NCBI GenBank assembly: GCA_001767525.1
Contig: MELF01000033.1
Coordinates: 15,641-79,640 of the forward strand
DNA length: 64,000 bases
Direction: 5' to 3'
Source of the DNA: Acidobacteria bacterium RIFCSPLOWO2_12_FULL_68_19
GTDB taxonomy: Bacteria; Acidobacteriota; Vicinamibacteria; Vicinamibacterales; UBA2999
Shown here: positions 16,741-24,465 of the stretch, in pieces
Numbering within the stretch: position 1 is the stretch's first letter
Layout: each line of letters starts with the position of its first letter
Notes under the pieces: model-generated
What the model was told of the DNA's origin: nothing
The model's input: only the letters and a program-made list of their open reading frames with translations
Databases searched by the model: none
Position numbers and translations under genes: made by a program

Positions 16741-17560
16741 GGAACTCGACCAGCCGCTCCACCATGTAGTCGTGGTACTGCCGGCCAGTCTCGGCCGAGG
16801 CGGCCCGGTTCGACGAGAACTGCCCCGTCGGCGCGCGCTGTTTCTGCTCGCTCGAGGTCCACGGCTGGTCGATCGTGTCGCGCCCGCCGGCGCCAAACAG
16901 ATCCCGCGTCCCGAACGGACCGACCAGCCGGTCGAAATCGCACCCAGCGTCGGAGAGCCTCTCGGTCCGGATCGTGTGCGGGAACTTGTGGAGCACGTGG
17001 GAGATCTCGAGCTCGCCCGCGTGGTGCTCGTCGGCATGCTTGAGCCGGCCGGCGATGCCGCGCGCCAGGTACACCGGATCCGCCACCGCCGTGCGCACGC
17101 CGGGCAGCTCGAACTCCCGGATGTTGCGGGCGGCGCTCGTGAGCGCCGCCAGGTTCGTCCACTTGTGGCCGTTGACGAGCAGGATCCGCCTGAACCCGTG
17201 GCGCGCGAGCGACCGGACGATGTCGGAGACAACCTGCATGAGCGTCTCGGTGCGCAGCGAGACGGTGCCGGGAAAGCCCAGATGGTGACTCGAATCGCCG
17301 TACCAGACCGGCGGCGCCGCCAGCACACCCGCCCGCCGCGCGGCGTCCTCCGCCAGCGCGATGGCCACGTAGCTGTCGAGGCCGAGCGGACCCGCGGGTC
17401 CGTGCTGCTCGGTCGTGCCGAACGGCACGAGGATCGTGTCGCGCTCGCGGAGGTAGGCCGCCACCTCCTCCCACGTCAGCTCGTGCAGCCAGACGGACGG
17501 CAGCGTGCCGGAAGCCGGGAGCCGGGAGCCGGGGTCGGATCGACGGGCGTCGTCAGTCAT
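16709..17560 (-). CDS. Creatininase-family amidohydrolase
   Basis: The 283-residue protein shows the creatininase motifs in order: 'ILVPFGTTEQHGPAGPLGLDSYVA' (metal-binding Glu and His), 'DSSHHLGFPGTVSL', 'RILLVNGHKWTNLAAL' and 'DEHHAGELEISHVL'. Family members are Zn/Mn amidohydrolases acting on cyclic amides (creatinine, formamides, mycofactocin or FAPy-type steps). Its N-terminal ~18 residues are encoded by a GCCGGGA-type tandem repeat and its last seven by the large inverted repeat, so both ends have been remodelled by repeats. Overlap (ATGA) with the flavoprotein start implies coupled translation. Confidence 0.88.
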   Translation of the reverse strand: MTDDARRSDPGSRLPASGTLPSVWLHELTWEEVAAYLRERDTILVPFGTTEQHGPAGPLGLDSYVAIALAEDAARRAGVLAAPPVWYGDSSHHLGFPGTVSLRTETLMQVVSDIVRSLARHGFRRILLVNGHKWTNLAALTSAARNIREFELPGVRTAVADPVYLARGIAGRLKHADEHHAGELEISHVLHKFPHTIRTERLSDAGCDFDRLVGPFGTRDLFGAGGRDTIDQPWTSSEQKQRAPTGQFSSNRAASAETGRQYHDYMVERLVEFLAWWVGVRPR

Positions 17561-17650
17561 CTCCGGTCGATGGCCGGCAGATCGAGGACCGGACTATTCG
17601 GCGCGATCCGCGCGATTGGCCTGTCGTGACCCATGGAAACGTCTCCAAGT

Positions 17651-18565
17651 CTACGTCCAGAGGGGCGCGAACTGCGCCGCCACCACCGCCTCGAACGGCG
17701 CGTCGCCCTGCAGGATCCCCATGCGCCGGGCAAACCGGTTCAATGACTCGACGGTCGCCGGGGCGACCGCGGCGCTGTAGTAGGGCGCGTCGCGCCGCAC
17801 CAGCTCCGCGATGAGCTCGGCCTCCTCGGGCGGAAACAGCCGGCGGCCGACCTCCGCCGCGCGGGCCGGCTGCGCGGCGAGCGCCCGCTGCGCCGCCGCC
17901 ACGGCCCGCACCGCCGCGGCCGCTCGTTCCGGCGAGCGCGCGATCAGCCTGTCGCTGGCGGCGAGGGCGGCAAACGTGTACCGGCGGGCGGTGGCCGAGA
18001 CGTCGCGCCGCGCGTCGAGCACCAAGGTGCCAAAGCCGCGCCGGACGGCGATCTCGGCGGCCATCCCGTTCGCCCAGAACCCGTCGATGGCGCGTTCCTC
18101 GAGTCGTCTCGCGGCGGTCACGCCGAAGTTCACCTCGCCGGGACGACGCTCGACCGGCGCGATCGCCACGTGGTCTCGTGCAGTGTCGATTCCGGCGTCC
18201 TCCAACAGAGCCCGCAGTCCCATGTCGACCCAGCGCGATGCGCCGATCCGCCGGCCCCTGACCGCGCCCAGGTCGCCGCGGCCGATGCCGAGGTCGGCGC
18301 GCATCACCAGAAACCAGTACATGCCCTGCGACTGCGCGCCGAGCAGCTTCACGCCGTCCCACTCGGGAAACGCCGACAGCGCCGCGTGCGCCGATCCGCC
18401 CACGAAGTCAACGGCCCCCTCGCGGAGCGCGCGGTAGGCCGCATCGATCGGGAACAGCAGCTCCAGCTCGACGTCGAGCCCCTCGGCCTTGAAGAAGCCG
18501 AGCTCCACGGCGGCGACCACCGGGAAATACGACGGCGAGACCATGTCGGGAACCGCGAGCTTCAC
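17651..18565 (-). CDS. NMT1/SsuA-like solute-binding protein without obvious signal peptide
   Basis: From the GTG at 18565 the product is about 304 residues and begins directly in the fold (VKLAVPDMVSPSYFPVVAAVELGFFKAEGLDVELELLFPIDAA). It continues with 'ALREGAVDFVGGSAHAALSAF', the pattern of NMT1/THI5-like periplasmic binding proteins for pyrimidine, sulfonate or aromatic compounds. I see no signal peptide in any upstream extension, which is mainly Arg/Asp-rich, and no ABC permease or ATPase next to it. It may be a cytoplasmic ligand-binding protein or an exported one with a misjudged start. It heads the creatininase-flavoprotein-UbiD operon with a spacer of about 90 bases. Confidence 0.75.
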   Translation of the reverse strand: MKLAVPDMVSPSYFPVVAAVELGFFKAEGLDVELELLFPIDAAYRALREGAVDFVGGSAHAALSAFPEWDGVKLLGAQSQGMYWFLVMRADLGIGRGDLGAVRGRRIGASRWVDMGLRALLEDAGIDTARDHVAIAPVERRPGEVNFGVTAARRLEERAIDGFWANGMAAEIAVRRGFGTLVLDARRDVSATARRYTFAALAASDRLIARSPERAAAAVRAVAAAQRALAAQPARAAEVGRRLFPPEEAELIAELVRRDAPYYSAAVAPATVESLNRFARRMGILQGDAPFEAVVAAQFAPLWT

Positions 18566-18758
18566 TTCGTCCTCCGCTGTGCACCGCCCGCGGGGCACAG
18601 AGGCGCAGAGACACAGTGGAATCTGATCGCAGTGACCTCCGTGGCGCTGTGGCTCGTCGCAACGCGGCCGAAGAGTAGCGCCGCGAAGCGCCCGACGGGT
18701 CCGCCACCGGCCACCGGCTCGCGCGTCGTCTCGCCGGGCATTGCGATACGCTATACCG

Positions 18759-19637
18759 ATGCAGACCGTCGTTCAAAGCGATCGAAGCATCGTGCTCTCC
18801 GACGGCGCGCGTCTCGCCTATACGCTCCACGTCCCTCGCCCAGGCGCGCCGCCGGTGCGCAAAGGCGGACGACTCGTGCTCATTCACTCGCTCGCGCTCG
18901 ACCGCACTGTCTGGGACGAGGTCGTGGCCGCGCTCGGCGACGAGGCCGAGATCCTCACCTACGACTGCCGCGGACACGGCCGGTCGGATCGACGGGGTTC
19001 CGACCCGGCGGGGTCCCCAGCGCACACGCCTGCGCGCTGGGGTGCTTTCACCGCCGATTCGTTCGCGCGCGACCTGGCGGAACTGCTCGATTGGGTCGGC
19101 TGGCAGAAGGCCGCGATTGTCGGCTGCTCCATGGGCGGCTCGGTCGCGCTGGCGTTTGCCGGTCTCTTTCCCGCACGTACGGCCGCGCTCGGCCTCATCG
19201 ACACGACCGCCTGGTACGGGCCCGACGCCGCCGCGCAGTTCCGGCAGCGCGCCGAGGCGGCCCGGGCGAAGGGGCTGTCCGGGATGATCGACTTCCAACT
19301 GACGCGCTGGTTCTCCGACGCCTTTCGCTCCGCCCATCCCGACGTGCTCCAGCGGCTGTCGGCCGTCTATGTCGCGAACGACTTCGACTGCTACGCGAGC
19401 AGTTGCGCGCTGCTCGGCGACGCCGACCTCCGCGCCCATCTACCCGCCCTCCGCATGCCGGTCGGCATCGTGGTTGGCGAGGAGGACTACGCCACCCCCA
19501 TCGAGATGGCGCGGCAGCTCCATGCGGCCATCACGCACTCGACGCTCACCGTGCTGCCGAAGGCCCGGCATCTGACGCCGGTCGAGCGCCCCGACGCGAT
19601 TGCCGAGATGCTGCGCGGGCTGCTCGGGAAGACCTAG
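18759..19637 (+). CDS. Alpha/beta hydrolase (enol-lactone hydrolase-like)
   Basis: The 292-residue protein has the oxyanion-hole strand 'LVLIHSLALDRTVWDEV', 'ILTYDCRGHGRSD', a nucleophile elbow GCSMGG with Ser about residue 124, the acid in 'VVGEEDYATP' and the catalytic His about residue 271 in 'PKARHLTPVERPD'. This order and the RGHGxSD motif are typical of 3-oxoadipate enol-lactone hydrolases and related C-C or ester hydrolases. A ~20-residue Pro/Ser/Gly insertion after RGHGRSD is encoded by DNA containing a 9-bp inverted repeat (CCCCAGCGC...GCGCTGGGG), another apparent in-frame insertion. Start chosen at 18759; an ATG at 18741 is possible. Confidence 0.85.
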   Translation: MQTVVQSDRSIVLSDGARLAYTLHVPRPGAPPVRKGGRLVLIHSLALDRTVWDEVVAALGDEAEILTYDCRGHGRSDRRGSDPAGSPAHTPARWGAFTADSFARDLAELLDWVGWQKAAIVGCSMGGSVALAFAGLFPARTAALGLIDTTAWYGPDAAAQFRQRAEAARAKGLSGMIDFQLTRWFSDAFRSAHPDVLQRLSAVYVANDFDCYASSCALLGDADLRAHLPALRMPVGIVVGEEDYATPIEMARQLHAAITHSTLTVLPKARHLTPVERPDAIAEMLRGLLGKT

Positions 19638-19712
19638 CGGGATCTGGCTGTTCCTGGTGACCTCGGTCCCCTTCGTGGTTTACACTTTCCGCCAACACTT
19701 GGAGGAGGCGCG

Positions 19713-21659
19713 ATGAGCAGGAAGCGTTCCGTGGATCGGCGGGACTTTCTGAAGGGTGCGGCGGTGACGGGCGCGGCGGCGCTCGTGCCCGATGCGGTGG
19801 CGGCCGCGGCGCCCCAGGCCCCCCCGGCGGAGGCGGCCGGCCAGGCGGCGCGCCCGGCGGCGGCAGGCGCGGTCCGCGAGGCGGACCCCCTTGTCGAGGT
19901 CAGCGAGACGACCGACCGGCCAGGCGGCGACTTCATGGTCGACGTCCTCAAGTCGCTCAACATCGAGTACGTCGCGTCGAACCCCGGCTCGAGCTTCCGG
20001 GGCATTCACGAGTCGATTATCAACTACGGCGGCAACGCGATGCCGGAGTTCCTCACCTGCTGCCATGAGGAATCGTCTGTGGCGATGGCCCACGCCTACT
20101 TCAAGGCGGAAGGCAAACCCATGGCGGTGCTTTGCCACGGCACCGTCGGCCTCCAGCACGCGGCCATGGCGATCTACAACGCCTACTGCGACCGCGTGCC
20201 GGTGTACCTGCTCGCGGGCAACTCGCTCGACGCGACAATGCGGCGGCCGGGCGTGGAATGGGCGCACAGCGTGCAGGACGCGGCCTCGATGCTGCGCGAC
20301 TTCATCAAGTGGGACGACAACCCGATCTCGCTGCCCCACTTCGCCGAATCGGCCGTACGGGCCTACAAGATCGCCATGACGCCGCCGATGATGCCGGTCC
20401 TCATCGTGCTGGACGGCGGCCTCCAGGAGGATCCGATTCCGCCGGACGTCGCCTCACGGCTCCGCGTGCCGAAGCTGACGCTGGCCGCGCCGCCGCAGGG
20501 GGACTCGGGCGCGGTGGCGGAAGCGGCACGGCTGCTCGTTGACGCGCAGAACCCGGTCGTCGTCGCCGACCGCCTCGCCCGCACGCCCGCCGGGATCACG
20601 CGCCTCGTGGAGCTGGCCGAGGCGCTCCAGGCGCCGGTCGTCGATCAGCACGGCCGCATGAACTTCCCGTCGCGCCACCCGCTGAACCAGAGCGAGAACG
20701 CCGGGCAGCTCATTGCCAACGCGGACGTCATCCTCGGACTGGAGCTGACCGACTTCTGGGGAACGGTGCACGCGTTCCGCGACGCACAGCACCGCACCTC
20801 GCGCTCCCGCATCAGGCCGGGTACGCGGCTCATCAGCATCAACGCCGTCGACCTGTTCGTGAAGAGCAACTTCCAGGACTTCCAGCGCTATCCGGAAGTC
20901 GACGTGGCGATGGCGGCCGACGCCGAGGCGACGCTGCCGGCGCTGACCGAGGCGGTCAAGCGACTCGCGACCGACGACCGCCGCCGCGCGTTCCAGGAGC
21001 GCCGCGCCCGCCTCGAGGAGGCGCACGGACGCGCCCGGCAGGCGGCGCGCAACGAGGCGGCCCATGCCTGGGAGGCGTCGCCCATCAGCACGGGCCGGCT
21101 GGCCGCGGAACTGTGGGCGCAAATCCGGAACGACGACTGGGCGCTCGTCTCCGAGAGCGGCAACACGAGCGGCTGGGCGTTCCGCCTCTGGGACTTCGAC
21201 AAGCACTACCAGCACCTGGGCGACTCGGGCGGCGCTGGCGTGGGCTACGGCGCGCCGGCCGCGGTCGGCGGGGCCCTCGCCAACAAGAAGCACGGACGCC
21301 TCTCGGTCAACATCCAGGGCGACGGCGACTTCCTCTACGCGCCGGGCGTGTGGTGGACGGCGGCGCACCACCGCATTCCGCTGCTGACGGTGATGCACAA
21401 CAACCGCGCGTATCACCAGGAAGTGATGCACATCCAGCGGATGGCGAACCGCCATCAGCGCGGCATCACCCGGGCGAACATCGGGACGACCATCGAGGAT
21501 CCGAACGTCGATTTCGCGAAGATCGCCCAGGGCATGGGGGTCCACGCCGAAGGGCCGATTACCAATCCGCGGGATCTGGCGCCGGCCTTCCAGCGCGCGC
21601 TCGCCGTCGTCAGGAAGGGCGAGCCGGCGCTCGTCGACGTGGTCACGCAGCCGCGGTAG
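19713..21659 (+). CDS. Tat-exported ThDP-dependent enzyme (acetolactate synthase/benzoylformate decarboxylase fold)
   Basis: The 648-residue protein begins with a twin-arginine signal (VDRRDFLKGAAVTGAAALV, residues 7-25) and an Ala/Pro-rich linker to about residue 60. A three-domain ThDP enzyme follows: the activating Glu in 'CCHEESSVAMAHAYFKAEGKP' (Glu119/120), a central domain ('LVDAQNPVVVADRLARTP') and the cofactor motif 'IQGDGDFLY' (GDG at 536-538) with downstream 'VMHNNRAYHQEV'. ThDP 2-oxoacid enzymes are normally cytoplasmic, so folded export is striking. The strong ribosome site GGAGGAGGCGCG precedes the ATG. A single-heme cytochrome c starts nine bases after its stop, suggesting that oxidation of the ThDP intermediate is coupled to a periplasmic electron acceptor. 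Confidence 0.9.
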   Translation: MSRKRSVDRRDFLKGAAVTGAAALVPDAVAAAAPQAPPAEAAGQAARPAAAGAVREADPLVEVSETTDRPGGDFMVDVLKSLNIEYVASNPGSSFRGIHESIINYGGNAMPEFLTCCHEESSVAMAHAYFKAEGKPMAVLCHGTVGLQHAAMAIYNAYCDRVPVYLLAGNSLDATMRRPGVEWAHSVQDAASMLRDFIKWDDNPISLPHFAESAVRAYKIAMTPPMMPVLIVLDGGLQEDPIPPDVASRLRVPKLTLAAPPQGDSGAVAEAARLLVDAQNPVVVADRLARTPAGITRLVELAEALQAPVVDQHGRMNFPSRHPLNQSENAGQLIANADVILGLELTDFWGTVHAFRDAQHRTSRSRIRPGTRLISINAVDLFVKSNFQDFQRYPEVDVAMAADAEATLPALTEAVKRLATDDRRRAFQERRARLEEAHGRARQAARNEAAHAWEASPISTGRLAAELWAQIRNDDWALVSESGNTSGWAFRLWDFDKHYQHLGDSGGAGVGYGAPAAVGGALANKKHGRLSVNIQGDGDFLYAPGVWWTAAHHRIPLLTVMHNNRAYHQEVMHIQRMANRHQRGITRANIGTTIEDPNVDFAKIAQGMGVHAEGPITNPRDLAPAFQRALAVVRKGEPALVDVVTQPR

Positions 21660-21667
21660 GCACGATC

Positions 21668-22030
21668 ATGAAGACGATGATGGCTGCTGCCGCCGTGTTG
21701 TTCCTGGTCACCGCCGTGGCGGGCGCGCAGACGCCGGCCCCGGCGCAGCAGACCGCCCCTGCCGGCAACGCCGACAGCGGCGCGAAGGTCTGGAAGAGCG
21801 TCGGCTGCTGGCAGTGTCACGGCTACGAGGCGCAGGGGGGCGCGGCGGGACCGCGTCTGGCTGCGCGCAATCTGCCGTGGACCGGATTTTCCGCCTACGT
21901 GCGGCGGCCGGCCAACCAGATGCCGCTCTACACGGAGAAGGCGCTCCCGACGGCCGACCTCGCGCACATCTACGCGTACGTCCAGTCGCGTCCCGCGCCT
22001 CCGCAGAATATTCCGTTGCTGTTGAAATAG
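21668..22030 (+). CDS. Small single-heme cytochrome c
   Basis: The 120-residue protein starts at ATG 21668 with a signal peptide ending ...AVAGAQ. It carries one heme-c site (CWQCH) in 'KSVGCWQCHGYEAQGG' and the class I ending 'YVRRPANQMPLYTEKALPTADLAHIYAYVQS' in which Met (NQMP) would be the axial ligand. It is co-directional with the Tat-exported ThDP enzyme and nine bases away, so it is the likely electron acceptor for that enzyme in the periplasm. Confidence 0.92.
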   Translation: MKTMMAAAAVLFLVTAVAGAQTPAPAQQTAPAGNADSGAKVWKSVGCWQCHGYEAQGGAAGPRLAARNLPWTGFSAYVRRPANQMPLYTEKALPTADLAHIYAYVQSRPAPPQNIPLLLK

Positions 22031-22093
22031 GGCCTCCCGACGCCCGATTCCACAACTCCCAAGCAGCGTGAGTTCGGTCCCGATCGGCGCTCT

Positions 22094-22501
22094 TCAGAGT
22101 AGCAGGCGGAGGCGGCGACCCCCGGGCAATCGGTACACGGCGAAACCGGCGCGATCGACGGTGAAGACCGTGTGGAGGCCCTCTCTGGCCGCAGCGTGGA
22201 CGAGAGCCGCATCGGCGAGATCCATTGGACGATCGGCGTACTTCTTCATGAGCGCTCGAATGCCGTGAATGTCCGCCGCCTCCAGCGCCAGCAGCCGCAC
22301 GGGCGCCTCTTCGAGCACATCCCACAACCTGTCCTGAGCGCCGAACGACCCGACCAGGTGCATCGCCTCGGCAATCACCGGCCAGACCGTGAACAGCGGC
22401 TCGCGGATCTTCTCGAGCGCCCGAACGCAGGAATCGTGGAAGGCGTCGCCGGCGTCGAGAATGGCGACGAGCGGCCCGGTGTCAACGAGCACGCCGCGCA
22501 C
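22094..22501 (-). CDS. vapC: PIN-domain toxin, VapC-like
   Basis: The 135-residue PIN protein has the acidic residues in order: 'VLVDTGPLVAILDAGDAFHD' (Asp7), 'VWPVIAEAMHLVG' (Glu), 'DLADAALVHAA' (Asp pair) and 'VFTVDRAGFAVYR' (Asp). VapC toxins are Mg-dependent RNases that cleave tRNA or rRNA. It begins with GTG 22501 inside the remnant of an antitoxin frame (22482-22661), with which it overlaps. No complete antitoxin gene is nearby, so the toxin is either inactive, weak or silenced, or is restrained by an antitoxin from another locus. Confidence 0.87.
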   Translation of the reverse strand: MRGVLVDTGPLVAILDAGDAFHDSCVRALEKIREPLFTVWPVIAEAMHLVGSFGAQDRLWDVLEEAPVRLLALEAADIHGIRALMKKYADRPMDLADAALVHAAAREGLHTVFTVDRAGFAVYRLPGGRRLRLLL

Positions 22502-22661
22502 GTGCCGCCCGCTTCCTCTTCAGCAGCTCGGTGAATGTCCGGCCGGTGTGCTGCGAGAGATCGGACCGACCCGACCGAACGGTACCGAGGAACGGCGCCA
22601 ATCGCTCGTAGGCGGTCGTCCCGGCCTCTTCGCCGGACGCATACCGCCGCCTGTCGTCGGG
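22482..22661 (-). pseudogene. Remnant of a CopG/ribbon-helix-helix antitoxin (C-terminal part only)
   Basis: Reading directly after the TAG of the coxG-like gene, the same frame is open for 59 codons and ends at TGA 22482-22484, overlapping vapC in the usual antitoxin-toxin manner. The translation (...GEEAGTTAYERLAPFLGTV, then SDLSQHTGRTFTELLKRKR) matches the C-terminal toxin-binding tail of CopG-type antitoxins. There is no ATG or GTG in the frame and the DNA-binding ribbon-helix-helix half is absent, so a deletion has fused the antitoxin tail behind the coxG stop codon. Confidence 0.6.
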
Positions 22662-23138
22662 CTACGCCCGCGTCTCAGCCCGCAGCCCCGCGTGAATGCC
22701 GTCGACGAACGCGTCGACATTCTTGCGGGCGATCCGGTCGAGCAGTCCCTGGGGTCCGAACGCGGCCAGCCTGCCGGAGATCGTCACGTCGGCCCGCCAG
22801 CCAACGGTGGTCGGCCGGGGCAGGCCCGTTCCTTCCGAGCCGGACGCGGGTTCGAGCGTGAAGCTCGTCACCATGTCGACAACGCTCCCCAGCCCGCTCC
22901 CCTTGCCGACGAGGGTCGTGCTGACGGGCGGCTGCCGGTCCCGAATCTCCAGCTTCACGACCATCGTCCCCTTGATGTGCGACACGCCGACCCGCGCGGT
23001 GACGGTGAAGTGGTCGGCGTCCGCAATCACCACGTCGGTCACGTCCGGCAGGTGGCGGCCGACCTTGGCCGGCTCCGTCAGGAATCGGTAGACGTCGGCC
23101 TGCGGCGCGGCGACGGTGAACTGTCCTTCAAGGTGCAT
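22662..23138 (-). CDS. coxG: CoxG-like SRPBCC protein, last gene of second hydroxylase operon
   Basis: The 158-residue protein begins 'MHLEGQFTVAAPQADVYRFLTEPAKVGRHLPDVTDV' and has the CoxG-type SRPBCC pattern, including 'GTMVVKLEIRDRQPP', 'ADVTISGRLAAFGPQGLLDRIARKNVDAFVDGIHAGL'. It lies 36 bases after coxM. Its TAG stop is followed directly by the antitoxin remnant in the same frame, so the native 3' flank of the operon has been lost. Confidence 0.87.
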   Translation of the reverse strand: MHLEGQFTVAAPQADVYRFLTEPAKVGRHLPDVTDVVIADADHFTVTARVGVSHIKGTMVVKLEIRDRQPPVSTTLVGKGSGLGSVVDMVTSFTLEPASGSEGTGLPRPTTVGWRADVTISGRLAAFGPQGLLDRIARKNVDAFVDGIHAGLRAETRA

Positions 23139-23174
23139 CGGTTCCTCGTGCGGGTGCGCGTCGCGGCGTCTCCC

Positions 23175-24077
23175 CTACAGATGAATGGTCTCGACCTGAC
23201 GGCCGCGCGCGCGGTCGAGCGCGGCGGCGAAGGCGCGGCGGAACAGCACGCCGGCCAGATGTCGCTTGTACTCGACCGACCCGCGCGTGTCGGCAAAGGG
23301 CTGCGCCGCCTCGCGCACGAGTTCGGCGGCCCGGTCCACACGATCGGCCGACGGCGCCGCCTCCCGCACGACGTCCTCGGCGGCGCGCGCGCGGATCGGC
23401 GTCGGACCGAGCGCGCCCAGGCTCACCGCCACACTCCGGCAACGGTCGCCCTCGAGGTCGATCTGCACCCCGACGCTGGCAACCGCGAAATCACCGGCGC
23501 GCTTCTCGAACTTCACGTAGGCGCCGCCGCTCGGCTTCGCGGGGATGCCGATCGACACACCGACGACCATCTCCGCTGCGTCGAGACGCGTGGAGTACGC
23601 ATCGACGATGAACTCGTGGAGCGGCATCGTCCGCCTGCCGCCCAGACCGGCGATGCGCACCACCGCGTCGAGCGCCATCAGGGCCGCGGGCCAGTCGCCG
23701 GCCGGGTCGGCGTGCGCAAGACTCCCGGCCACGGTCCCGCGATGGCGCACCTGCACGTCGGCGGTCTGCCGTGCCGCGTCGGTCATGATCGGCAGGAGAT
23801 CCCGGACGAGCGGCGACTCGACCATGTCGGCGTGCCGGCAGAGCGCGCCAATCTCGAGCCGGTCGCCCTCGCGCCGCAGGAGGTCCAAGCCGGCAATCCG
23901 ATTCACGTCGACCAGGCAGCGCGGCCCTGCGATGCGCAGCTTCATCATCGGCAGCAGACTCTGGCCGCCGGCGAGGATCTTCGCTTCGTCGCCGTAGCGC
24001 CCGAGCAGCTCGAGCGCCTCGTCGACGGTGCGCGGCGCGAAGTATTCAAACGCTGCGGGATACACTCGGTACTCCAC
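23175..24077 (-). CDS. coxM: MoCo hydroxylase FAD subunit (CoxM-like), second operon
   Basis: From GTG 24077 (VEYRVYPAAFEYFAPRTVDEALELL) the protein is 300 residues. It has the FAD motifs 'ILAGGQSLLPMMKLRI' and 'QVRHRGTVAGSLAHADPAGDWPAAL' and the flavoprotein C-domain ending 'DTRGSVEYKRHLAGVLFRRAF'. An upstream in-frame extension to 24188 translates repeat DNA (residues rich in Gln, Arg, Pro, Gly) and is unlikely to be native. The gene is separated from coxL by a fossil amidohydrolase gene on the other strand, so an insertion has split the usual L-M pair. Confidence 0.9.
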   Translation of the reverse strand: MEYRVYPAAFEYFAPRTVDEALELLGRYGDEAKILAGGQSLLPMMKLRIAGPRCLVDVNRIAGLDLLRREGDRLEIGALCRHADMVESPLVRDLLPIMTDAARQTADVQVRHRGTVAGSLAHADPAGDWPAALMALDAVVRIAGLGGRRTMPLHEFIVDAYSTRLDAAEMVVGVSIGIPAKPSGGAYVKFEKRAGDFAVASVGVQIDLEGDRCRSVAVSLGALGPTPIRARAAEDVVREAAPSADRVDRAAELVREAAQPFADTRGSVEYKRHLAGVLFRRAFAAALDRARGRQVETIHL

Positions 24078-24087
24078 TGCCACGAAT

Positions 24088-24167
24088 GTCCAACGCCCAA
24101 CTCCACAACGCCCAACGGTTGGGAGTTGCCGTCCTGGACGTTGGAGCCTTGGGAGTTGGGAGTTGTT
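24088..24167. repeat. Degenerate (TTGGGAG/CCAACGC)n inverted repeat
   Basis: One half reads CCAACGCCCAACTCC with CAACGCCCAACGG, the other TTGGGAGTTG and TTGGGAGTTGGGAG, so two sets of seven-base units face each other and can fold. It lies between the coxM start and the amidohydrolase remnant. The same unit family (GGGCGTT)n occurs at 37578-37638. Confidence 0.8.
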
Positions 24168-24168
24168 C

Positions 24169-24465
24169 GTGACAATCGACGTCTTCAATCACATCGTGAC
24201 GCCGCGCTACCGCGACGCCCGGCTCCGGGTCGCGCCGCGCCTCGCCGCGCAGGAGCGCGTCGTGCCGGCGCTCCGCTGCGGCCTCGAGTTCTTCGGCGTC
24301 GACCGGGTGATGTTCGCCACCGACATGCCGTTCGACACCCGGGGCGGGCGCACGTTGGTCGAGGTGGCGCTCCAGGCGATGCAGGCGCTCGACGCCCCCG
24401 CCGGCGACAAGGCGCAGATCTTCGAAGGCAACGCGCGCCGGGTGTTCAGGCTCGCGCACGGATGA
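24169..24465 (+). pseudogene. Internally deleted amidohydrolase (COG2159-like) remnant
   Basis: A GTG at 24169 opens a 98-residue frame. It begins like a full amidohydrolase (TIDVFNHIVTPRYRDAR) and ends with the true C-terminal part (LEFFGVDRVMFATDMPFDTRGGRTLVEVALQAM...IFEGNARRVFRL). The ~200-residue middle with the metal-binding His residues is missing without a frameshift, so the product cannot be catalytic. Full-length relatives are about 300-350 residues (ACMSD/decarboxylase-type amidohydrolases). Its last 20 bases overlap the convergent end of coxL. Confidence 0.8.

Noticed and set aside
24078-24188. N-terminal extension of the second CoxM
   Set aside because: The extension is translated repeat DNA without family similarity; the GTG at 24077 begins where the domain begins.
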